Positions 43,955 to 51,693 of a DNA stretch of 64,000 bases are shown here, piece after piece. The stretch covers positions 32,090-96,089 of the forward strand of contig NZ_JAGKSP010000018.1 of the NCBI RefSeq assembly GCF_017942085.1. Reading direction: 5' to 3'. The stretch is from Paenibacillus lignilyticus. Its GTDB lineage: Bacteria; Bacillota; Bacilli; Paenibacillales; Paenibacillaceae. Within the stretch, counting starts at the first letter, position 1. Each line of letters starts with the position of its first letter. A program made the translations under genes and the position numbers. The notes under the pieces were generated by a model that was not told where the DNA came from, did not search any database, and was given only the letters and a program-made list of their open reading frames with translations.

Positions 43955-44030
43955 ATTTATCCGCTCCGTTCTTTCTTCCCTGGAAGAAATCACAAGCGCT
44001 GATATTTATCCGCTCGTTCTTTCTTCCCTA
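43955..44030. repeat. Direct repeat pair, 49 bp apart, upstream of tcyP
   Basis: ATTTATCCGCTC(C)GTTCTTT-CTTCCCT occurs at 43955-43981 and, with one base fewer, at 44004-44030, ending right at the tcyP -35 hexamer. It could be a duplicated operator or a small duplicated segment. Confidence 0.7.
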
Positions 44031-44059
44031 TTGACAATAATCCCCTTCGCGAGTAGAGT
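44031..44059 (+). promoter_or_regulatory. Sigma-A promoter of tcyP
   Basis: TTGACA (44031-44036), a 17-base spacer, TAGAGT (44054-44059), 46 bases before the tcyP ATG. Confidence 0.72.
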
Positions 44060-44105
44060 GAAACTATATTTCCGACAAAACAACTTGGATTAGGGGGATT
44101 AAGCG

Positions 44106-45473
44106 ATGGGACATATAGACAACAACTTTTTGTCAGCCATTGAAACGAACTGGTACAGCTTTGTTACTTCCGTCTTTGTATTTTGGGTATTATTCTTTCT
44201 TGCACGTAAGCGGGTGAACTTCGGCGCTCGGGTTCTGATCGGTCTGGGCATCGGACTTCTCGTCGGCATTCTCTTTCAGAATTTGGACTATGATACCAAA
44301 GGCATTACAACGTTCGGCAGCATGTACATAAGCTTAATTCGTATGCTCGTTGTACCGCTGGTCTTCATCCTTGTACTGAACAGCATTTCTTCCTTAACCA
44401 ACCTGGAGTATTTGCGCAAAATCGGTCTTAAAACCTTCGCTTGGTTCCTGGGAACGACCGGAGTCGGCTCCATTATCGGCCTTCTGATCGCACTTGCGTT
44501 CAATCCGGGCAGCGGCATTCAACAAGCGGCTCCGGCGGATTTTGAAGCTCGCGAAATTCCGACCTTCTCCCAAGTTATCCTTGACCTTGTTCCATCCAAT
44601 CCGATTAATGAAGCGGCTAACGGCAAAGTAGTACCCGTACTTATCTTTGCCATCTTCCTTGCCGTAGCGATTATCAAGCTTGGATCCAGAAATGCGGAAA
44701 CGGTGAAGCCCGTCCGTGATCTGATCCAGTCACTCGCTCAAGTGCTTCATCAAGTCGTGAAGTTCATCATCCGTCTGACGCCTTACGGTGTATTCGCTCT
44801 GATTGCCGGCGTTACATCCCACTATGGCTGGGAGACGCTGCAGGAGCTCGGAAGTGTAATCATCACCTCCTATGTAGCCCTGATCGTACACTTCGTTCTC
44901 GTATTCGGCGGACTGGTCTTCTTCGTGGCCAAAGTCAATCCAATCCGGTTCTTCCGCAAAATCTATCCGACAATCGCCGTCGCGTTTACAACCCGCAGCA
45001 GCTACGCAACGCTTCCCGTTAATTTGGATGTCATTACGAAGCGTCTGCATGTATCGCCGCGTATAGCTAGCTTTGTCGCACCGCTTGGTGCTTCTGTTAA
45101 CTTCAACGCATGCGGCGGCATCTGGCCGGCCATTGTCGTCGTCTTCACCGCCCAGGTGTACAGCATTGATCTATCGTTTACGGATTATATCGTGCTTGTG
45201 CTTGTCAGCATTGTTTCTTCGATCGGCGTTGCCGGCGTTCCGGGACCTGCCGTTATCTCGACAACCGTCGTATTGACCGCTCTGGGTCTTCCGCTCGAAG
45301 GGATTGCCATTGTTGCCGGCGTTGAGGCACTGATCGATATGGGCCGCACAACGGTTAACGCAACAGGAACAACCGTTACTTCCTTGCTCGTTGCGAATTC
45401 GGAAGGCGAGTTCGACCGCGAAGCCTTCAACAATGACAAGGACGACGAGATTTCCTTGCAAGCTGCGATTTAA
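44106..45473 (+). CDS. tcyP: L-cystine symporter TcyP (DAACS family)
   Basis: 455 residues of the dicarboxylate/amino acid:cation symporter family. Family motifs include SMYISLIRMLVVPLVFILVL, the FTTRSSYATLPVNLD re-entrant segment, GASVNFNACGG and GRTTVNATGTTVTSLL, closest to the TcyP cystine group. It imports L-cystine in symport with a cation. Strong TTAGGGGG and promoter upstream; a terminator follows 14 bases after the stop. It lies next to the thiol-redox genes, which may or may not matter. Confidence 0.92.
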   Translation: MGHIDNNFLSAIETNWYSFVTSVFVFWVLFFLARKRVNFGARVLIGLGIGLLVGILFQNLDYDTKGITTFGSMYISLIRMLVVPLVFILVLNSISSLTNLEYLRKIGLKTFAWFLGTTGVGSIIGLLIALAFNPGSGIQQAAPADFEAREIPTFSQVILDLVPSNPINEAANGKVVPVLIFAIFLAVAIIKLGSRNAETVKPVRDLIQSLAQVLHQVVKFIIRLTPYGVFALIAGVTSHYGWETLQELGSVIITSYVALIVHFVLVFGGLVFFVAKVNPIRFFRKIYPTIAVAFTTRSSYATLPVNLDVITKRLHVSPRIASFVAPLGASVNFNACGGIWPAIVVVFTAQVYSIDLSFTDYIVLVLVSIVSSIGVAGVPGPAVISTTVVLTALGLPLEGIAIVAGVEALIDMGRTTVNATGTTVTSLLVANSEGEFDREAFNNDKDDEISLQAAI

Positions 45474-45486
45474 TAAGTAGTAAAAT

Positions 45487-45528
45487 TGCCCTCCCGTCCA
45501 ATTCTTTTGGACGCAGGAGGGCTTTTTG
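45487..45528. terminator. Bidirectional terminator between tcyP and the TlpA-like gene
   Basis: GCCCTCC and GTCCA pair with TGGAC and GGAGGGC across a short loop, with TTTTT on the plus side. Confidence 0.87.
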
Positions 45529-46074
45529 TTACGAATTAATCATCGGATCCAGAATAGCCCTCATCTCCGCTTCCTTCATCGCACCGACTCGTTTTTGCAC
45601 AATATTACCCTTACGATCAACGAAAACAGATACCGGAATGGACGTAATGCCGTACTTCATCGCGATCTTCTTATCGGGATCGAGGACAGCGCGGAACGGA
45701 TAGCCGTTGTCCTGCAGGTACGCAGCGGCCTTCTCTCGATTCTCGCCGACATTGACCGTCAGAATAATAAGATCTTTTTCCTGATATCGCTCATAGATTT
45801 TCTTCATATCCGGCATTTCCTTCTTGCAGTATTTGCACCAGCTTGCCCAGAAGTTGATGTAGACGTTATGTCCTCGCAGCTCCCGCAGGGAAACATGATT
45901 CCCGTTCAAATCCTCTAATGTAAACTCGCTGGCCCGATCCTCAGTTGCCTTGGCGGTGGGGGGTGCAACGCCGGCTTCCGCATCGCTTAGACTGTAATGA
46001 CCGGTGACATACACGGCAGCCGCAATCATCATGACAACAAGCAGCGTCCCCCATAACAGTACGCTTCTCTTCAT
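45529..46074 (-). CDS. Membrane-anchored thiol-disulfide oxidoreductase (TlpA/ResA-like)
   Basis: 181 residues: an N-terminal transmembrane anchor (about residues 5-24) and an extracytoplasmic thioredoxin-fold domain with the active site WCKYC (about 79-83, in FWASWCKYCKKEM) and the cis-Pro loop GITSIPVSVFVD. It reduces disulfides outside the membrane with electrons normally passed on by CcdA. AAGGAG precedes ATG 46074. The broken ccdA gene lies directly upstream, so its electron supply is in doubt unless another CcdA exists. Confidence 0.92.
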   Translation of the reverse strand: MKRSVLLWGTLLVVMMIAAAVYVTGHYSLSDAEAGVAPPTAKATEDRASEFTLEDLNGNHVSLRELRGHNVYINFWASWCKYCKKEMPDMKKIYERYQEKDLIILTVNVGENREKAAAYLQDNGYPFRAVLDPDKKIAMKYGITSIPVSVFVDRKGNIVQKRVGAMKEAEMRAILDPMINS

Positions 46075-46088
46075 TCTTCAAGCTCCTT

Positions 46089-46650
46089 CTATAGATCGAA
46101 CAGGCCTTCGCCTCCGCTCAGCGCTGCCAGGATTAGAGGGAGAGCCAGTCCCATTGCATAAGCTGCCAGCAGCCATACGCCTTTCCCGATCGTGTCCATG
46201 CTGCCTGCATAAATTAGAATGTAGGTCCGACACACGGCGTCCAGCCTGCCGCGAAAGCCATCCCCAGCAAAAGCGACCCGAAGGCCGTCTTCTCCCCTAC
46301 TTTGCCAAACGACAGCAGCCGTTTCTCGGCATACAAGGCTTTTATCTTCAAGAGACCTGTCGTATGCAGCCCTAAGAGGATAATCAGCACGCCGCCGATT
46401 TGCTTCACCGCCTCCAAATTCATCGTCAGCAGCTTGCTGACAGAGCTGACTGAAATCCCAAGCAGCATAAAAACCGCCGTGAATCCGGCAAGAACCCCGC
46501 TTTCAGAAGCAATTTCATGCTTGCTTGATGGGATTGATGTTCAGCGACCGATGTCCCGACAAGATGACTGAGGTAGATCGGAATAAGCGGCAGCACACAC
46601 GGAGGCAGAAAAGAAAGCAGTCCTGCTGAGAAGGCAACGATGATATCCAT
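46089..46650 (-). pseudogene. ccdA: CcdA/DsbD-type thiol electron carrier, disrupted by two frameshifts
   Basis: The 46650 start (AGGAGG upstream) gives FSAGLLSFLPPCVLPLIPIYL, the first CcdA cysteine helix. Near 46490 the frame must shift: the run GCGGGG lacks one G relative to a continuous reading AGVLAGFTAVFMLLGISV. The second cysteine motif AAGWTPCVGPT follows, then a stop at 46214; the last helices (ILIYAGSMDTIGKGVWLL to stop 46089) continue in a third frame. As written the gene cannot make an intact protein. A sequencing error at the G run is possible, but two independent shifts argue for real decay or an odd sequence. Confidence 0.8.
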
Positions 46651-46680
46651 GCTTTCTCCTCCTACTCTTCCTTTAAATGA

Positions 46681-46716
46681 ACAAAATGGGCAGCCGATTG
46701 GATGCCCATTTTGAAC
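46681..46716 (-). terminator. Terminator after the SLH-thioredoxin gene
   Basis: AAAATGGGCA pairs with TGCCCATTTT, a 10-bp stem 8 bases after the stop at 46724, with TTTTG on the minus strand. It may leave some read-through to ccdA, 30 bases further. Confidence 0.75.
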
Positions 46717-46723
46717 GAAACTT

Positions 46724-49636
46724 TTATTTGCTCGAAAGCAAGTTATACAATACCTGAGCGACCTCAGCTCTTGTCGTAACCCCTTGCGGGCTTAGCTTGC
46801 CGTTATTGCCGGATACGATTCCGCTTTCTACAAGCGTTTCAGCTGCCTCTTGTGCATAGGCTGCAATGTGATCAGCGTCGGTGAAGCTGCTTACGCTTAC
46901 GCCTGATTTGGCCTCAGGAAGCTTGCCGAGCGCATCAAGCGAGCGATACAGAAGTGTAAACAGATCCTGGCGGGTAATGGCTTTATCCGGTACGAACAGG
47001 TTGTCGCCAAGGCCGTTCGTGATGCCAAGACGTTTCGCTGCGCCCAGATAATTCGTGTAATAGGTATTGCCTGCGTCCGCAAAATTAGCCGCTTCGGTTT
47101 CGTTCGGCACGATGCCGTATGCTTTCAATAACAGCACCAGGAACTGGCCGCGCGTTACGTTCGCGAGCGGGCTGAAGTGAGTATCGTCCGTACCCGCAGC
47201 AATATCTCTTGCCGCCAGGAAGGTTACCGCTTTGCTGTACCAATAAGCCGGTGCAACATCGGAGAACGTAACCTTGTTGTAGCCCACGATATATTGCGAG
47301 AAGTGAGTCGTCACGAAATCTACCGTTCCGGTTGCAGCGTTGAACACGCCGTTTACCGTTTCCAAGTAACCGTCATCGGTCAAATAGTAGACCACGACTG
47401 CATTTGGATCTTCGTCCGCTTTCAGCGTATAAGGCACGCTGACTTTGACGCTGCCTCCGCCAAAAGTGGAAACCGTTTGGTCTCCCGCTTTCACGGTAAG
47501 CTCATATACAGGTCGGTCGCCCAATACTTGCTTGCCTTCTTCGGTAAGCTCGCGCTTAGCAATTTCAATCGTGATATCGCCGTCACCGGAGACTGCACGA
47601 ATGTTCTCTACTGCTTTCGTGTCGAACGCAATCGATCCGACTGTGGTGTAGTTCACTTTAACCTGCGCCCCAGTGCCGTCCGCAACTTCGTTGAAAGCAC
47701 TGCGCGGAATGCTTAGCTGGCCGGTTTCGGTAGCTGCGCTTGCTTCTACCTTAAACTCGACAACCGCTGATTTTCCGGCCGTTTCTGCTTTCTTTGCATC
47801 AGCTACAAGAGCCGTAACAACTTCCTTCGTGACGACAGCTGATGTTGTACCTGTAGCCGCATCGGTTTTGGAAGGCACGGTAAAGCTTGAAGTAGCTGTA
47901 TTACCTGAAGTTGTATTCGTTACCTCCACAGTAGGAGGCGTGACTACTCCGTAAGGCGGCGTTGGTGGACTAATGATTTGATCTCCTGGAACGACAACAT
48001 CCACGGATGCTCCCGGATTGTACAGCACTTCAGTTGGAGCAATCAGCGTCGAAACATTGTTCACGCGCTGGCTGACAGGACCATTGTAGCCCGGTTTCGC
48101 CGCAAAACGGACATTGTAAGTACCTGCCGCCAAGCCTGTAATGGAATCGCCCGTTACAGCCGTGTAGCTTGCAGCTCCGGCCAGCTTGTATTCCAAGCCC
48201 GCTTTCGTGCCTGTAATGCGACCGTCACTTGCGCCTGACGAAGTTGGTGCTACCCCCGTAAGACCTGTCGGTACAGCTTCCAGTCTCGAGAACAGTTTGT
48301 CGAGCGCAGCCTTGTAGACCGTGTTTGGCAATACGCCATTCGATACGTAATCCGGCTGGATATTCGTCCACGAGTACATCAGCTCGACATGTCCAAGGAT
48401 CGGAGCGCTGTTGCCGGCTGCATCCTTGTTGTCCTTGTTGTAAACGTACAAGTAAGGAACTTGCAGTTTATTCACAATGATTTCATTGTTATTCGCATCG
48501 GTGTAACGAACATCCGTAGTTCCTTTCACGTATTGCGTTTTAATGTTAGTCAGGTACGTTTTCACCAGGTCCACGTACAGATTGGCATACGGGTGTTTCG
48601 TGTCGCGAACCATCAGACGATCGATATCGTGGGAGTCGAACGTAGGCGAATCCGTCTGCGTCACATCAACGCCCGCATCCAGCCTAGGGTCCCACATGTA
48701 CACTTTATCGACGTTGTATTTCTTCGCGTATTCATTGATAAACTTAATCGCCGCTTGCGTATTCGGGCACCACGATCCGCCGAAGAGAATCGCGTAGTTG
48801 CCTTGCGAAGCAAGCAACTTCGTAAGCTCATGGTACGTCACATGCTCCAGTACGACGTTACCGTCCGTACCGTCGAAGATATCCCGGCCATTCGTCGAAT
48901 TGAATTTCACGTTCTTATTGAAGGCCAATTCGATAAAATCGTTCGGATTGATCGTGTCGAAGGATTGCGCTGCGCCAAAGACCGCTTTGACTTGATCCTT
49001 ATACGCCGTTACCTTCGCCGCATCCTCAACGCCGTCTGTCAGGAAATCAGCCGAGGTGTTGCTGCTCTTCAGCGAAGCCACGATTGGCTGGCTGTTCGCG
49101 CCGTCTTTATTGTCCTTGTCGTAGATGAAGAGGAGCGTTTGGTCCTTCACGTCCGCTGCCGGACTTGTTCCCACCGCCGTGCCGCTTGCATCCTTCGCCG
49201 TCAAATATTTGTTCACCAGATCGGTGTACACGCCGGCAAACTGGTTGGTGCTGTCTGCCAGATCCAGGCTGACACCGTCAAGCTTGGTGTCAAAGTTGTA
49301 GATCGTCGAGATGTTGTATTCTTTGGCAACCTGATTAATGAAGCCGATATTCGCCTGTGTGCTGGCAACGGATGCGCCGCCGAACAGTACCGCGAATGTT
49401 CCTTCACTCTCGAATAGGTGAGCGATATCCTCATACGTAGCCGTTCTGAACACATGGTTGGCATCCTTCAAATTCGGGTATACGTCGCTAAAATAATCAT
49501 AATGGCTGATGGCACTTGGACTTGGGCTTGGAGTTGCCGGATCCGCGGCAGCGGTCGAAGCTTGGAAGAACGGAATCGTTAGGAAGATGGCTAGTAGTAA
49601 TGCCCCTAGTCTGACAATTGGTTGATGTTTTCGCAT
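46724..49636 (-). CDS. SLH-anchored surface protein with tandem thioredoxin-fold domains
   Basis: 970 residues. A signal peptide ends near TAAA (about 30). Two thioredoxin-like domains (about 55-235 and 255-460) align with an exact 200-residue offset: FAVLFGGASVAST (83-93) and YAILFGGSWCPNT (281-293). Only the second has the cysteine (Cys290) and a cis-Pro-like VPYLYVYNKDN; Val90 replaces it in the first. I find no other cysteine in the whole protein. A linker with a Fn3/Y-Y-Y-like segment and a beta domain follow (about 480-780), then three SLH motifs (about 790-970; FSDVAPAYWYSKAV, FADAGNTYYTNYL, FTDADHIAAYAQ) that bind pyruvylated wall polymer. It is probably a wall-held thiol protein. Confidence 0.88.
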   Translation of the reverse strand: MRKHQPIVRLGALLLAIFLTIPFFQASTAAADPATPSPSPSAISHYDYFSDVYPNLKDANHVFRTATYEDIAHLFESEGTFAVLFGGASVASTQANIGFINQVAKEYNISTIYNFDTKLDGVSLDLADSTNQFAGVYTDLVNKYLTAKDASGTAVGTSPAADVKDQTLLFIYDKDNKDGANSQPIVASLKSSNTSADFLTDGVEDAAKVTAYKDQVKAVFGAAQSFDTINPNDFIELAFNKNVKFNSTNGRDIFDGTDGNVVLEHVTYHELTKLLASQGNYAILFGGSWCPNTQAAIKFINEYAKKYNVDKVYMWDPRLDAGVDVTQTDSPTFDSHDIDRLMVRDTKHPYANLYVDLVKTYLTNIKTQYVKGTTDVRYTDANNNEIIVNKLQVPYLYVYNKDNKDAAGNSAPILGHVELMYSWTNIQPDYVSNGVLPNTVYKAALDKLFSRLEAVPTGLTGVAPTSSGASDGRITGTKAGLEYKLAGAASYTAVTGDSITGLAAGTYNVRFAAKPGYNGPVSQRVNNVSTLIAPTEVLYNPGASVDVVVPGDQIISPPTPPYGVVTPPTVEVTNTTSGNTATSSFTVPSKTDAATGTTSAVVTKEVVTALVADAKKAETAGKSAVVEFKVEASAATETGQLSIPRSAFNEVADGTGAQVKVNYTTVGSIAFDTKAVENIRAVSGDGDITIEIAKRELTEEGKQVLGDRPVYELTVKAGDQTVSTFGGGSVKVSVPYTLKADEDPNAVVVYYLTDDGYLETVNGVFNAATGTVDFVTTHFSQYIVGYNKVTFSDVAPAYWYSKAVTFLAARDIAAGTDDTHFSPLANVTRGQFLVLLLKAYGIVPNETEAANFADAGNTYYTNYLGAAKRLGITNGLGDNLFVPDKAITRQDLFTLLYRSLDALGKLPEAKSGVSVSSFTDADHIAAYAQEAAETLVESGIVSGNNGKLSPQGVTTRAEVAQVLYNLLSSK

Positions 49637-49680
49637 ATGGTTACGCTCCTAATTAGTGGGATGAGTGTATAGAGCTGCGG

Positions 49681-50430
49681 TTATGGGCAAACCTCTTCTT
49701 CCACCGCACCACTGTTTTCTCCGCCCGAAGAGTTCGAGGAATCCGAAGACGCAGAGTTGGAGCTTGATGACGACGACGATGAAGAAGACGATGTCGAAGC
49801 TGCTGGTTGCTGAGTTTCTTTCTTAGCCACCAGGGAGCCTACTTTCTTCGGTCCTTTGTCAACAGGTGCTGCTGCAGGAGCCGGCGTGCTTGGTTGCTCT
49901 TCAACTACCGGTGCGGATACAACTGCTGCTGCCGGTGCTTCTTGTTTCACGGATGCTGCAGCTGTTTTAGGCGCAGCAGAGCTGGTTGTTACCGGGGAAG
50001 CAGCTTTCGTGCTTGTTGCCGGAGCTTTCACTTGTTTCACTGCTGCAGCTTTAGTGGAAGCAGCCGGCTCTGTTTTGGCTTGTTTCGCTGAAGCATCCTT
50101 ATTTTCCACAGCTGCGGTTTGTGTTTCTTCGGCAGGCGCTGGAGCGGCAGCCGTTTCAACAGCTGGTTCAGCTGCCGGCGTTTCTTCAGCAGGTGCGACC
50201 GTTGACTCCGGTTGTTGTACTTCCGTTGTTACTACTGCCGCAGGAGCAGTTTCTTTCGTTTCGGCAGGGGCAGATGCCGGTGCTGCAGCTTGTTCAACGG
50301 CAGGCGTAGTAGGATTAGTGCTTTCTTGCGAATCTTTATTGGCGAATACTGCGGTATAAGTCAACGCCAGGAACACAGCGCTTGCGATCACTAAGGAATA
50401 AGTAAGTTTGGATACGTTTGGTTTTTTCAT
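49681..50430 (-). CDS. Secreted Ala/Pro/Ser-rich low-complexity protein with one C-terminal cysteine
   Basis: 249 residues. Signal peptide with cleavage after AVFA (about residue 30), then almost only Ala, Pro, Thr, Glu, Val and Lys in irregular AAPAPAEET-type repeats, a run of 12 Ser (with STSS/SNSASSDSSNSS around it) and the end SGAVEEEVCP. Cys248 is the only cysteine. It is extended, disordered and probably wall-spanning. Stop to the next gene start is 44 bases with TAGGAG between, so it is co-transcribed with the SLH-thioredoxin protein. I do not recognise a family. Confidence 0.82.
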   Translation of the reverse strand: MKKPNVSKLTYSLVIASAVFLALTYTAVFANKDSQESTNPTTPAVEQAAAPASAPAETKETAPAAVVTTEVQQPESTVAPAEETPAAEPAVETAAAPAPAEETQTAAVENKDASAKQAKTEPAASTKAAAVKQVKAPATSTKAASPVTTSSAAPKTAAASVKQEAPAAAVVSAPVVEEQPSTPAPAAAPVDKGPKKVGSLVAKKETQQPAASTSSSSSSSSSSSNSASSDSSNSSGGENSGAVEEEVCP

Positions 50431-50673
50431 GGAAAGAACATCTCCTTCTTCGCTCTCTGAGCATCGTGTAATGGGATTCTAATTTGTCGTGCCTGTAAAG
50501 AACGACAGCTTACTTCGTCGTTCCTCCCCCTTAATGATGAATTCCGGATAAAAAAAGAAGACCCAACGATGGCGTGTACAATCACGCTCACATTGAATCT
50601 CTGGTGGTCCAGTAGACTGATCATCCTATGTCATCCGACAAATGAAATGCTGTCGTTTGCTTTACTTGTTTCT

Positions 50674-50702
50674 ATCTTATTGGCAATAGAATCCAAAGTC
50701 AA
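50674..50702 (-). promoter_or_regulatory. Promoter of the low-complexity/SLH-thioredoxin operon with a ~240-base leader
   Basis: On the minus strand TTGACT (50702-50697), a 17-base spacer and TAAGAT (50679-50674). The start codon at 50430 is about 240 bases on, so the mRNA has a long leader. That leader contains a TGTCGT/ACGACA hairpin near 50490; I could not match a known riboswitch. The gap 50431-50748 holds no gene. Confidence 0.6.
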
Positions 50703-50748
50703 GACTTTTCCTATCGTTTTTGTCGGAATTAAAATTCAAAACACCCCG

Positions 50749-51276
50749 TCAATCCGCCGAACTCAGGCCATCCAGCGCCTCTAGCGTCTGCATCACATGA
50801 TCAATAAGATCCGGCAAATCCTCCATTTGTTCCTCGTTGATTTTCCGATTGAAGTGCAGCTCGATTTCATTAAAATAACTGACCGTCTTTTCGCCGAATA
50901 AAAAGCTCAACGTTTGTGTAGGCGGCAGCTCCGGCTGCCACAACTCAAGCAGCTTCTGTTCGATGGCTTTGCACTCTGCTTCGATATCTTGAACCGGCAT
51001 ATAGAAGCGCAGTCGCAGCGCACATCCCGGGTTCTCGCCTTTCTGCTCCAACAGCTCTGCCGCAAGATCCTTCAGCGAGGCTTCGAGCCGGATCTCTGCC
51101 GTAATGCCGCCTCCGCTCACCAGCGTGAATTGCAGCGCGAATACCCGTGCCATCACGGCCATCTCCAGCCGATCGACCCGATGCGTAATCAGGATTTGCC
51201 CGGCAATATTGTCCAGATCATAGACTTGGTTCTCAATCGCTACCTTTAAGTTATCAAATACAGTCGGATCAAACAT
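50749..51276 (-). CDS. Hypothetical cytosolic protein
   Basis: 175 residues from ATG 51276, with AAAGGAG 11 bases upstream; the in-frame GTG 51297 overlaps that site. Soluble and mixed alpha/beta: FDNLKVAIENQVYDLDN at the start, then strands (RLEMAVMARVFALQFTLVS, TAEIRLEASLKDLAAELLEQ) and an acidic C-terminal helix (LPDLIDHVMQTLEAL). Function unknown, family not recognised. Divergent from tyrS. Confidence 0.78.
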   Translation of the reverse strand: MFDPTVFDNLKVAIENQVYDLDNIAGQILITHRVDRLEMAVMARVFALQFTLVSGGGITAEIRLEASLKDLAAELLEQKGENPGCALRLRFYMPVQDIEAECKAIEQKLLELWQPELPPTQTLSFLFGEKTVSYFNEIELHFNRKINEEQMEDLPDLIDHVMQTLEALDGLSSAD

Positions 51277-51362
51277 GCGTGATCGAGCTCCTTTCACTGG
51301 TATGGACTTATCTTATAACGTAGCGAAAAACCTGCCAAGTTCTTCTTAGGCTCTCTTCAAAG

Positions 51363-51390
51363 TTGACATGCTGAGCCACTATCGTATAAA
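51363..51390 (+). promoter_or_regulatory. Sigma-A promoter of the tyrS T-box transcript
   Basis: TTGACA (51363-51368), 16 bases, TATAAA (51385-51390), about 300 bases upstream of tyrS and just before the T-box leader. Confidence 0.75.
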
Positions 51391-51399
51391 GTTATTGCA

Positions 51400-51663
51400 A
51401 TAAGCAAATGGATAAAGCCATGAAGGAAAACAGCAGCGTTCAAATCTTGCTTCCAGAGAGTCGGCGGGTGGTGCAAGCCGGTACAGGTTGAACGTCAATT
51501 ACATTTCCCGAGCTTCTCGCCTCTGAAACTGCAGTTTGCAGAAGGAGCAGACGGTTGTCAGCCGTTACATGACAAGAGTGGAGAATGCAGCGCGCTGCGT
51601 TTTCAATTAGGGTGGTAACGCGATGACTCGTCCCTGTCTATGACAGGGGCGGGTCTTTCTTTT
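51400..51663 (+). ncRNA. T-box leader (tRNA-Tyr-sensing) of tyrS
   Basis: The T-box sequence AGGGTGGTAACGCG (51609-51622) sits directly before a GU-containing 14-bp terminator stem (51625-51653) with a T run. A Stem I region with AGAGAGTCGGCGGGTGG (51455-51471) lies upstream, and a TAC triplet in the candidate specifier loop (TCAATTACATT, about 51495-51505) fits tyrosine. Uncharged tRNA-Tyr binding to the T-box would form the antiterminator. The gap 51277-51693 holds only this leader and its promoter. Confidence 0.92.
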
Positions 51664-51693
51664 GTTTTCAACTATCTACTGGAGGGATATCTA

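Noticed and set aside
51640..51693. Longer N terminus for tyrS
   Set aside because: The upstream ATG lies inside the T-box terminator stem; ATG 51694 has a proper binding site and the family's usual start.
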